Assembly: GCA_020444045.1 (NCBI GenBank) | Contig: JAHLLS010000036.1 | Location: 1 to 38,832, forward strand | Direction of reading: 5' to 3' | DNA: 38,832 nucleotides | Source: Deltaproteobacteria bacterium | GTDB taxonomy: Bacteria > Desulfobacterota > Desulfobacteria > Desulfobacterales > UBA5852 | Shown here: positions 1 to 6,434 of the stretch, one piece after another | How the letters are laid out: every line of letters starts with the position of its first letter | Numbering within the stretch: the first letter of the stretch is position 1 | Program-made: the position numbers and the translations under genes | Notes under the pieces: model-generated | Seen by the model: the letters and a program-made list of their open reading frames with translations, nothing else | The model's database searches: none | Told to the model about the DNA's origin: nothing

Positions 1-2654
1 TGCGCGATCTCAACACCATCGTCAAACTGGCCGACTACCTCGGACGCCAGATCCCGAGCGGAAATACGGCCACTGAAGCCCCGGCAACCACGCCGGCCGA
101 TGAAATATCAGAGCCGACAGCCGCCGACGCTGTTCCGATAGACGGTCCGGTCAAACGCCTGATTATCACCACGGCAGCGGTCGCTGCAGCGCCGGCCACA
201 GCGCCACCGATGACGGGTCAAACAATTTTGATCACGTCGGGAGGCGACCGTTATGCGGCCATCATGGCGGAGAAAGTTGCTTCACGAGGGGGACGGGTCA
301 TCATTGCCGGTAGCGGCGAGGGCGCGGACATTCCCTGCAACTGGCAAAATCTCCAAAATGTAAAAACGGTCTTGACCCATCTCCAGGAAACCGGTGATCG
401 GATCGACGGTGTCATTCACCTGATCCCGCTGGAGCGCTACCCTGACGCCGACGCCATGGACCAGCATCGCATCAATGGCGGCCTGAAATCCTTCTTCATC
501 CTGATCCAGGGGCTTTTCGACCAGCTCAACCGCCCGGGGACCTTTATCGCCATGCCGTCGATGCACTCGACGATTTTCCCTTACTGGGAAAACGGCGGTG
601 CCATCGATCCCCTCATGGCGGGCCTGGCCGGCATGTTGAAAACAGTGAACAAAGAACTCGCCGATACCCGCGTTAAAGTCGTTGATTTTGCTGCCGCAGA
701 CCCTCTCGTGGATATGGAAGAACGCGCGGAAACATTCCTTGACGAAGTGCTTTCCGGCGACCCGCGAGTGGAATGCGGGTATGCCAACGGGAAAAAATAT
801 GTGTTGCAACTGGTACCCCGGATTCCGGCAGAAAACGCGCGCTTCATCCATGAGGGGGACACCCTCCTGGTGACCGGCGGTGCGCGCGGGATCACCTTCG
901 AAATCCTGAAAGCGCTGGTCGCGTCCGTCAAAATCAAGCTGGTCATCCTGGGACGCAGCAACCTCGACGACCTTGACCCGGCTTTGGCCGATCCCGCCAT
1001 CGACGCGGCGGCTATCATGGCGAAGCTGAAAACAACCATGCCGGATGCCAAACCCATCACCATCAAGCAGGCCCTCAACCGAACCCTCAGCGCGCGCGCG
1101 TCCATTGCCAATCTCGATGCCCTGCGGTCCTTGGGCGCGACAGTCACCTATCATCCCGTTGATGTCACCGATGCCGAAACCGTTGCTTCCGCTATGGCCA
1201 CCGCCGGTCCGCTGGACGGGGTGCTGCATGCCGCCGGCCTCGAAGAGAGTCAGTTCATTCCCAAGAAGACCATGGCTTCTTTTCACCGGGTGTTCGACAC
1301 CAAGGTGACAGGGCTTCTGAATGTGCTGGCGGCCTTGGGTGACCATACGCCGCGCTACCTGATGACCTTCTCTTCGGTCACCGCCCGTTTAGGCAACGAG
1401 GGGCAGGTGGACTATACGGCCGCCAATGACATGATCGGGAAAATGCTCCAGCAGTATGGGATGACCCACCCCGATACGATTGTCAAAATCTTCGACTGGA
1501 CCGCCTGGGAAGGGGCCGGTATGGCCACCAACGAAACGGTCAACACGGTTCTCAAAGAACGGGGGCTGACCTTCCTGCCCCTGAACGACGGTGTGGCCCA
1601 CTTCATGCGTGAACTGGCAGACACGACCACCGTCGAAGCGGTGTTTTCGGGAATCGACCATGCCTTTGATACCGATGGGCTAATGACGGCCGAAGATGCC
1701 ATGCCGTCGGTTGCCATCGCACCCTTTCTCGATCAGGTGGCCAGGGAATCCGACAATGCCAGAACCTTCCGTCGCATTCTCGACCTGAAACGCGATCTTT
1801 TCCTGCTGGATCACAGCCGGGAAGACATCCCGATTTTTCTCGGCGCCACCGGTATCGAAGCCATGGCGGAAGCCGCTGCCCATCTGGCACCGCCGGACAC
1901 GGTCCTCCAAGAGCTGCGGAATTTTTCGATTCCCTACGGCATCAAAATTCTCAAAAAGCGTCCCAAAGAAATACTTGTGGAAGCCACCCGCCGGAGTCCA
2001 GCGGCAACCACCGTAAACGGTCGCATCACCTCCCAGTTCCGCAATCCCAAGGGCGCCGTCATGGGGCAGCCCACGCTGCACTATCAAGGGACTTACCACT
2101 TCGGCCCCGAACCTGTGCCGGCGAAACATATCCCCCTGCCCGCGTTCATTCCGGTGGACTATGAAGGCAATGTCCAGGATCTGCTCTACCATCCGTCCCG
2201 GCTCTTTATGGATGGTCTTTTCCGGACCGTCGAGGATATCCTCTCATTTGAACCGCACCGTTTGATATCCCGCATCGTCAACCGCAGCGACAAACCCTTC
2301 TTTGCGGATTGTCCGCGGCCGGAATTCATCACGGATGTCGCCATCGTGGATGCCATGTTCCAGACCGGCGGCATGCTCGAAGTGATGAGCACCAATATCA
2401 TCGTGCTGCCCTATACCATCGGACGGATGCGCTTCTATCAACCGTTGCAAAAAGGGACACCCTATCTGTGCATCACCGAAAAAACGTCCCAGGGGGAGGA
2501 AACCAACACCTACCAGCTTCGCCTGGTGGACACCGAAGGCTTGCTGCATATCGCCATCGACGACTTTGAAATGGTCCAGGTCGACCACCTGGCTGAGGAG
2601 AACCAGATACTGGATGCATTGCAAACCAAGGGGGGTGTCCGGCGCGCTTCGTAA
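1..2654 (+). CDS. PUFA/polyketide-type synthase, C-terminal ACP-KR-DH part (5' end outside window)
   Basis: The reading frame is open from the left edge (first full codon at base 3), so this is the last 883 residues of a larger protein. The first residues (RDLNTIVKLADYL) look like the last helix of an acyl carrier domain, followed by a Pro/Ala-rich linker. A two-part ketoreductase follows: a structural Rossmann half from about residue 70, then a catalytic half with TGGARGI at 291-297 and the S458/Y471 pair in FSSVTARLG and DYTAAND. The C-terminal part is a double-hotdog dehydratase with His604 (LLDHSRED) and Asp783/Gln787 (VDAMFQ). This would reduce and dehydrate beta-ketoacyl chains on the carrier domain, as in PfaA-type polyunsaturated fatty acid or iterative polyketide synthases. 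The His motif is degenerate: the usual Gly and Pro of HxxxGxxxxP are Asp and Leu. The exact product is unknown because the KS/AT part is outside the window. Confidence 0.85.
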   Translation, partial: RDLNTIVKLADYLGRQIPSGNTATEAPATTPADEISEPTAADAVPIDGPVKRLIITTAAVAAAPATAPPMTGQTILITSGGDRYAAIMAEKVASRGGRVIIAGSGEGADIPCNWQNLQNVKTVLTHLQETGDRIDGVIHLIPLERYPDADAMDQHRINGGLKSFFILIQGLFDQLNRPGTFIAMPSMHSTIFPYWENGGAIDPLMAGLAGMLKTVNKELADTRVKVVDFAAADPLVDMEERAETFLDEVLSGDPRVECGYANGKKYVLQLVPRIPAENARFIHEGDTLLVTGGARGITFEILKALVASVKIKLVILGRSNLDDLDPALADPAIDAAAIMAKLKTTMPDAKPITIKQALNRTLSARASIANLDALRSLGATVTYHPVDVTDAETVASAMATAGPLDGVLHAAGLEESQFIPKKTMASFHRVFDTKVTGLLNVLAALGDHTPRYLMTFSSVTARLGNEGQVDYTAANDMIGKMLQQYGMTHPDTIVKIFDWTAWEGAGMATNETVNTVLKERGLTFLPLNDGVAHFMRELADTTTVEAVFSGIDHAFDTDGLMTAEDAMPSVAIAPFLDQVARESDNARTFRRILDLKRDLFLLDHSREDIPIFLGATGIEAMAEAAAHLAPPDTVLQELRNFSIPYGIKILKKRPKEILVEATRRSPAATTVNGRITSQFRNPKGAVMGQPTLHYQGTYHFGPEPVPAKHIPLPAFIPVDYEGNVQDLLYHPSRLFMDGLFRTVEDILSFEPHRLISRIVNRSDKPFFADCPRPEFITDVAIVDAMFQTGGMLEVMSTNIIVLPYTIGRMRFYQPLQKGTPYLCITEKTSQGEETNTYQLRLVDTEGLLHIAIDDFEMVQVDHLAEENQILDALQTKGGVRRAS

Positions 2655-2724
2655 TGCCTGTCATTGGCTGCCGATCGGGCGGTGACGCCGTCCCGGCCTG
2701 TCGGCAGCATGCCGGTTATGGATC

Positions 2725-3471
2725 ATGACATTTTCTGCCCCCCCGCTCAGCCTCCGGCTGGATCCCGCTGCCCTGATATGCATCCGTCGCCCTGTGCCGG
2801 GATACCGCCTGGCGTTCGTTTCGATACCACGCCTGCTGGAGAGGTGTCTGGCCATTTCAGTTGGCCCTTCCTTTCGAACGGCACCGCCGTTGGCATTTGA
2901 TAAGGACGCTTTTTGCGAATCCTTTTTAGGGTCGGATGAAATTGGCATTGTCAACGGATTTAAAGCCCTGAAAAAACAGGTGGAATGGATTGCAGGGCGG
3001 TATGCCGCCAAACAACTGGCCCGGCAATTTCTAATCGCACAGCCACCGCTTGACAGCACCCGGATCGCCTACCGCACCAAAGGCGCCCCCTATTTCACCA
3101 GCAATCCGTCCCTGCCGCTCTCCATTTCCCATTCCTGGGATTATGCCGTGGCGGGGTTAGGTCTCACCCCGGCCCGGGTGCTGGGGTTGGATCTGGAGAA
3201 AATCCGCCCTGACAGCTGGAGCACGATTCTGCAGACCGCATTTTCCGGCCGCGAGATGGATGACCTGCAAAACAAAGACAACCGTGAATTGTTTCTGCGG
3301 TGGACCGCCAAGGAAGCCTATCTCAAATATATCGGTATGGGCTTTCATGAAAGCCTCAAACGCATTGAAATACTGCAACACACCATTTTTCATGATGCCC
3401 GTCCCGTGCCATCTCTAACGCTCCACAGCCACTTGCCCTTCCCGACGTACGCCTTTTCCATGGTGTGCTGA
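2725..3471 (+). CDS. Sfp-type 4'-phosphopantetheinyl transferase
   Basis: This 248-residue protein has the two signature blocks of the Sfp/EntD/AcpT superfamily: GLDLE with Mg-binding Asp156 and Glu158, and WTAKEAYLK with Trp193, Lys196, Glu197 and Lys201. An ISHSWDYA block, typical of the CoA-binding part, lies about 20 residues before the first. The enzyme moves the phosphopantetheine arm of CoA onto a serine of carrier domains. It lies 70 bp downstream of the synthase on the same strand, so its likely substrate is the ACP of that synthase (compare PfaE). The ATG at 2725 has no clear ribosome binding site, so the true start may differ. The N-terminal 50 residues look less conserved. Confidence 0.88.
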   Translation: MTFSAPPLSLRLDPAALICIRRPVPGYRLAFVSIPRLLERCLAISVGPSFRTAPPLAFDKDAFCESFLGSDEIGIVNGFKALKKQVEWIAGRYAAKQLARQFLIAQPPLDSTRIAYRTKGAPYFTSNPSLPLSISHSWDYAVAGLGLTPARVLGLDLEKIRPDSWSTILQTAFSGREMDDLQNKDNRELFLRWTAKEAYLKYIGMGFHESLKRIEILQHTIFHDARPVPSLTLHSHLPFPTYAFSMVC

Positions 3472-3541
3472 CCCACGCCGCCGCAAAGCGCCTTCCCTGA
3501 AACAATACGCCATCGAAACTGACGATTTGCCATCAAAGGGG

Positions 3542-3569
3542 TTGACCATCTTATTATCCATCTTATTGT
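3542..3569 (+). promoter_or_regulatory. sigma-70-like promoter
   Basis: TTGACC (3542-3547), a 16-base spacer and TATTGT (3564-3569) predict a start near 3576. The match is 5/6 and 4/6 to consensus. It could serve the small RNA candidate, the secreted-protein gene, or both. Confidence 0.4.
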
Positions 3570-3575
3570 TGTACT

Positions 3576-3649
3576 CAGGATGGACGAAAGTCCGACATTC
3601 CTCCTTAAAGACCTAACCAGAGGGCGGTTTCTGACGAAGCCGTCCTTTT
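3576..3649 (+). ncRNA. candidate small RNA or attenuated leader
   Basis: Between the promoter and the U-tailed hairpin lie about 75 bases with no ORF. They contain a stem GGAC-GAAA-GTCC (3582-3593) closed further out by AGGAT (3577-3581) with ATTCCT (3597-3602). The layout of promoter, fold and terminator is that of a small RNA. Because the next gene starts about 110 bases downstream, it could instead be a leader that controls that gene. No known RNA family was recognised. Confidence 0.3.
3622..3649 (+). terminator. U-tailed hairpin (terminator or attenuator)
   Basis: The 9-bp stem GGGCGGTTT (3622-3630) pairs with AAGCCGTCC (3637-3645), including two G-U pairs, with a 6-base loop and followed by TTTT. 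It may end transcripts from the synthase/PPTase operon, or act as an attenuator before the gene at 3758. Confidence 0.5.
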
Positions 3650-3757
3650 CTATTGCACCAGCCCTCCCTGGGCGCTTCTTTTTACCGGCCCATGTCGACC
3701 AAACCGCCTCCCGACACGTCTTACCTGTCAAAACCAACCCGAAAAGGAGGACAAATC

Positions 3758-4123
3758 ATGAAAAAACAGCCGATCATCATTGCCACCATTTTCGTTACCG
3801 GTCTTTTGTTTTTTTCGCAAACCGCCAGTGCCGCCACCCTTATGGATCGCCAGCGCCAGCAGACGCAGCGCATCAAGCACGGCATTACCAGCGGCCAGAT
3901 TACCCCCCGTGAGGCCGAAACGCTCTATCAGGACCAGCGCCAGGTACGTCAACTCCGGCGACACTTCCTGGCGGATGGGAGTCTTTCTCATCGGGAACAC
4001 AGCATCCTGGCCAAGCGCATGGACCGATCCAGTGACCGGATCTACCGTTACAAACACAACCCGCGCCGGATCGCTCCGCCGCTGTATCGTGCGCGTGTCT
4101 TGCGTTATCTTGCCCGGCACTAA
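3758..4123 (+). CDS. small secreted basic helical protein, function unknown
   Basis: The frame is open further upstream, but the start is set at 3758 by the strong AAAAGGAGG seven bases before the ATG and by the signal peptide that begins there. The 121-residue product has a lysine-containing N-terminus, a hydrophobic core and a likely cleavage after ASA near residue 25. The mature part is rich in Arg and Gln and appears to be two helical hairpins with similar turns (SGQITPREAETL and DGSLSHREHSIL), ending in a very basic RIYRYKHNPRR segment. Such short periplasmic proteins occur widely in proteobacteria without a known role. It lies just upstream of the ECF sigma operon, so a link to envelope stress is possible but unproven. 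A terminator-like hairpin follows it. Confidence 0.7.
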   Translation: MKKQPIIIATIFVTGLLFFSQTASAATLMDRQRQQTQRIKHGITSGQITPREAETLYQDQRQVRQLRRHFLADGSLSHREHSILAKRMDRSSDRIYRYKHNPRRIAPPLYRARVLRYLARH

Positions 4124-4133
4124 GGCCGCCTCT

Positions 4134-4185
4134 CGCCATGCCGCTGCCGGCCACGGGCAACGGCATGGCGGAACCGGCTCTTTTT
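4134..4185 (+). terminator. terminator-like hairpin after the secreted-protein gene
   Basis: Perfect 10-bp arms CGCCATGCCG (4134-4143) and CGGCATGGCG (4161-4170) are followed, 10 bases on, by TTTTT (4181-4185). It lies 10 bases after the stop codon of the secreted-protein gene. The T-run is more distant than in a classical terminator. Confidence 0.5.
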
Positions 4186-4207
4186 CAGTGGCCGGGCCAC
4201 CGGCTTG

Positions 4208-4236
4208 TGGACAGGAATGACTGGAACGGTTAAAAT
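4208..4236 (+). promoter_or_regulatory. sigma-70 promoter placing the start at the sigma-factor ATG
   Basis: TGGACA (4208-4213), a 17-base spacer and TAAAAT (4231-4236) each match consensus at 5/6. The expected transcription start is 4242-4243, the ATG of the sigma-factor gene, which has no Shine-Dalgarno sequence. This predicts a leaderless mRNA. A GGAAC element at 4223-4227 could alternatively be an ECF -35 box. Confidence 0.5.
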
Positions 4237-4241
4237 GCGCT

Positions 4242-4865
4242 ATGGCCGCAACCTCGTCACCCCCACCCCATGATCACGACACCGACGTCAGCCAGTTGGC
4301 TACGGCCGCCCGGGACGGCAACCGCTTTGCCTTCCAGCAGTTGGTAACGATTTTGGAGCCCAAAATTTTCCGCATGATCTTTTATCGCACACGGTCGCGC
4401 GAAGATGCCGAGGATATCTGCCAGGACGTGTTCCTGAAGGCATTTCGCAGCTTGAAAAAATTACAGCAACCGGAACGCATTGAGAGTTGGCTGTATCGCA
4501 TCGCCGTCAACCGTGTGAAGGACTATCATCGCCGGCAAAAATTTCGCTCCCTGTTCAGCGTGCTGAACGACAACGACAAGGAAGACGATGCCCAGACGGA
4601 ACCGCCGGGGGAACGCGACACGGGACCCATCGACGCCATCGTCCGCAAAGAATTCTGGCAGAAGGTGCAGACCATGCTGGGGCAACTCTCGAAAATGGAG
4701 CAAGAGGTCTTTTTATTGCGATTTCTTGACGAGCTCGGTATAAAAGAAATTGCGGAAGTCCTCCATAAAAGCGAGAGCACTGTCAAGACGCATCTCTATC
4801 GGGCACTGGGCAAATTCAAAAACGATACTGCCTTTCGTGCGTTTATCAAGGAGGCCCGACCGTGA
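4242..4865 (+). CDS. ECF-type RNA polymerase sigma factor
   Basis: The 207-residue protein has the two ECF core domains. Sigma-2 spans about residues 25-90, with SREDAEDICQDVFLKAF and SWLYRIAVNRVKDYHRR for core binding and -10 recognition. Sigma-4 spans about 143-195, with a helix-turn-helix ending in KSESTVKTHLYRALGKFK for -35 recognition. A polar linker joins them. It directs RNA polymerase to stress promoters and is normally held by the anti-sigma factor encoded next. Its stop overlaps the GTG start of that gene by 4 bases, a sign of translational coupling. The ATG at 4242 lacks a ribosome binding site and sits 5 bases after a good -10 box, so the mRNA is probably leaderless. The cognate promoter motif is not known. 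Confidence 0.9.
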   Translation: MAATSSPPPHDHDTDVSQLATAARDGNRFAFQQLVTILEPKIFRMIFYRTRSREDAEDICQDVFLKAFRSLKKLQQPERIESWLYRIAVNRVKDYHRRQKFRSLFSVLNDNDKEDDAQTEPPGERDTGPIDAIVRKEFWQKVQTMLGQLSKMEQEVFLLRFLDELGIKEIAEVLHKSESTVKTHLYRALGKFKNDTAFRAFIKEARP

Positions 4866-5380
4866 ACGCTGACGCTGCAAGCCATCTTTCGGAACACCGG
4901 ATCACCCGGATCGTCGCCGACGACGATGCCATGCACGCTTCGGAACGAACCCATTTGACGCAATGCGATTCTTGCCGGCAAGCGCTGTCCGAACTGACAA
5001 GCGACCTTGAGCAATTACGCCGACAGGCGGCCAAGGCAACGCCCGCGCCGGAACGGCATTTCGTTCTTCCGGCCGCCCGGTCCGAACGCCATCGCCTTTC
5101 CCGCCGCCGATGGGGATGGGCCGCCGCCGGAAGCGTTCTATCCGCGGCGTTAGTGGCGATTGTTTTATGGGTGGGAGATAACAACCGCCTGCCGGGAATT
5201 TCACCGACAACGCTGCCGGTCGCAGCTCTGGAAGATCCCGCGATGATCAAAGCCCAGGCACTGGCCGTCAACGCGCTTCCCCCAGCCTATTTGGCCTTGT
5301 CAGAAAGCTTGGATGGTGGTTATGATAGAGGATTCATTGATTTTTTGATCCCCCCTCTCGACGACGATTCCATGTCCTGA
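4862..5380 (+). CDS. zinc-finger (ZAS-type) transmembrane anti-sigma factor
   Basis: The start is a GTG overlapping the sigma-factor stop, with AAGGAGG eight bases upstream. The 172-residue protein has a cytoplasmic N-terminus with His31-x3-Cys35-x2-Cys38 (HLTQCDSC), the zinc signature of anti-sigma domains. A single membrane helix spans about residues 84-105, followed by a periplasmic tail of about 65 residues. It should bind the ECF sigma factor in the cytoplasm and release it when the periplasmic part senses stress. Together with the CpxP/Spy-like protein 25 bases downstream it resembles sigma/anti-sigma/periplasmic-sensor operons such as the CnrYXH type. No protease site was recognised. 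Confidence 0.82.
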   Translation: MNADAASHLSEHRITRIVADDDAMHASERTHLTQCDSCRQALSELTSDLEQLRRQAAKATPAPERHFVLPAARSERHRLSRRRWGWAAAGSVLSAALVAIVLWVGDNNRLPGISPTTLPVAALEDPAMIKAQALAVNALPPAYLALSESLDGGYDRGFIDFLIPPLDDDSMS

Positions 5381-5405
5381 GCCGCGCCACGAAAGGAGTT
5401 GAGGC

Positions 5406-5813
5406 ATGTTGAAGCACTTCATCATAGGAATTCCCCTGATAGTCGTATTGGCACTGGCCCCCCTGGCGATGGGCCAGACCATGCCGAGTGGGAAATGGTG
5501 GAAAGATCCCGAATTCATCAAAGAATTACGCCTCACATCGGGCGATGACAAAAAGCTCGACAAACTTTTTGTAAAGTATCGGCGTCGCATGATCGATCTG
5601 ACCAATCGGGTCGAGAAGGAACAATTCGAATATCAGAATTTAATGGAAGCGCCGAAACTGGACGAAGCCGCTGTGAATCGCCAATTACAAAAGCTGGAAG
5701 AAGCACGCACCGAATTGTATGCGGAAAAAAACCGTTTTGTTGTGGAAGTCCGCAAAATTTTAGGCCGGGACCGGTTCCAGAAACTCGTGCAAATCTACTC
5801 CAATTCCCAATAG
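5406..5813 (+). CDS. periplasmic Spy/CpxP-like stress protein
   Basis: The 135-residue protein starts at an ATG preceded by GAAAGGAGTTGAGGC. It has a signal peptide (about residues 1-23, ending LAMGQ) and a charged, mostly helical mature part with KELRLTSGDDKKLDKLF near residues 39-55, resembling the LTxxQ segment of Spy/CpxP/CnrX-type periplasmic proteins. A second long helix (KLEEARTELYAEKNRFVVEVRKIL, about 98-121) completes the hairpin expected for the family. It may bind unfolded proteins or metal ions in the periplasm and feed back on the anti-sigma factor. It ends the three-gene operon. The family assignment rests on size, export and helix pattern rather than a perfect motif. Confidence 0.68.
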   Translation: MLKHFIIGIPLIVVLALAPLAMGQTMPSGKWWKDPEFIKELRLTSGDDKKLDKLFVKYRRRMIDLTNRVEKEQFEYQNLMEAPKLDEAAVNRQLQKLEEARTELYAEKNRFVVEVRKILGRDRFQKLVQIYSNSQ

Positions 5814-6085
5814 GCCCGATCGTCACAGTCCGCCCGATCCCCGCCCCCAAGGAACGGTTGCTTGACATCGGGCCCAGACCCCGGTAATGATTTCAAGCAG
5901 CGTTTCCCGGGATCTGATCTTCTTTATCATCATCTTCCGTCTCACCCACACCCCTTCAACCGGCGCCTACACTTCACCTGAATCCTGCAACGCGGCAGCT
6001 TGAACCCCAGGATATTTGGGGATCTTATAGACCTTGCAACCATGTTCGGATCGCAACATTCACGCCATAACAAGGGAGGCACATC
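5814..6085 (+). other. intergenic region upstream of dodecin
   Basis: No gene was seen. A TTGACA (5862-5867) followed after 17 bases by TAATGA (5885-5890) is a weak sigma-70 candidate. A GGAACGGTT at 5851-5859 repeats the nine bases found upstream of the ECF sigma gene (4223-4231). A small palindrome CCCCA-N7-TGGGG (6005-6021) lies nearer the dodecin gene. Confidence 0.35.
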
Positions 6086-6301
6086 ATGACCGACAGCATC
6101 TACAAAGTCATCGAGTTGGTGGGAACAAGCGCAAAATCATGGGAAGACGCCGCACGCGCGGCGGTGGAGACGGCCGGGGCCAATCTGCGCGATTTGCGTG
6201 TGGCGGAAATCACCAAGCTGGACATGAAGATTGAGAAGGGAAAAGTGGCCGCCTTCCGCGCCCGTGTCAGCCTGTCCTTTAAATATCAACCCGGCAGCTA
6301 A
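6086..6301 (+). CDS. dodecin (flavin-binding small protein)
   Basis: This 71-residue protein matches the dodecin family along its length: the N-terminal strand SIYKVIELVGTS, the helix SAKSWEDAARAAVETAG and the following strands (LRDLRVAEITKLDMKIEKGKVAAFRARVSLSFKY). Dodecins form dodecameric shells in the cytoplasm that bind and store flavins (FMN/FAD or riboflavin) and quench their reactivity. The archaeal-type flavin-stacking Trp would fall in the DLRVAEITKLDM region, where no Trp is seen; this resembles the bacterial type only in part. A good ribosome binding site (AAGGGAGG) precedes the ATG. The gene appears to be monocistronic, with a strong terminator right after it. Confidence 0.9.
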   Translation: MTDSIYKVIELVGTSAKSWEDAARAAVETAGANLRDLRVAEITKLDMKIEKGKVAAFRARVSLSFKYQPGS

Positions 6302-6308
6302 CAAATAA

Positions 6309-6348
6309 CGGCCGACCGGGCAAGCATAGCTTTTTGCCCGGTCGGCCG
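6309..6348. terminator. bidirectional terminator between dodecin and htpG
   Basis: Perfect 15-base arms (6309-6323 and 6334-6348; core GGCCGACCGGGC) enclose a 10-base loop between two convergent genes. The flanking bases are T-rich in both directions (TTT after the plus-strand arm, TTATTT on the minus strand), so it can serve both. Confidence 0.75.
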
Positions 6349-6434
6349 TTTGCGGAATTGGATGCGGCGGCACGCTCAATGCCGCGGCTGACCATCTAAC
6401 GCGTCCGCTGGCCCCTGTCTTACCCGACGCGGCC

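Larger units (their letters stand above)
3472..3757 (+). other. intergenic region with promoter, folded leader and hairpin
   Basis: This stretch between the phosphopantetheinyl transferase and the small secreted protein has no convincing gene. It holds a sigma-70-like promoter, a small stem with a GAAA loop, a U-tailed hairpin, and the strong ribosome binding site of the next gene (AAAAGGAGG at 3742-3750). Confidence 0.6.

Noticed and set aside
282..1346. Long minus-strand ORF within the synthase gene
   Set aside because: Antisense shadow of a high-GC gene; rich in Gly, His and Arg with no domain.
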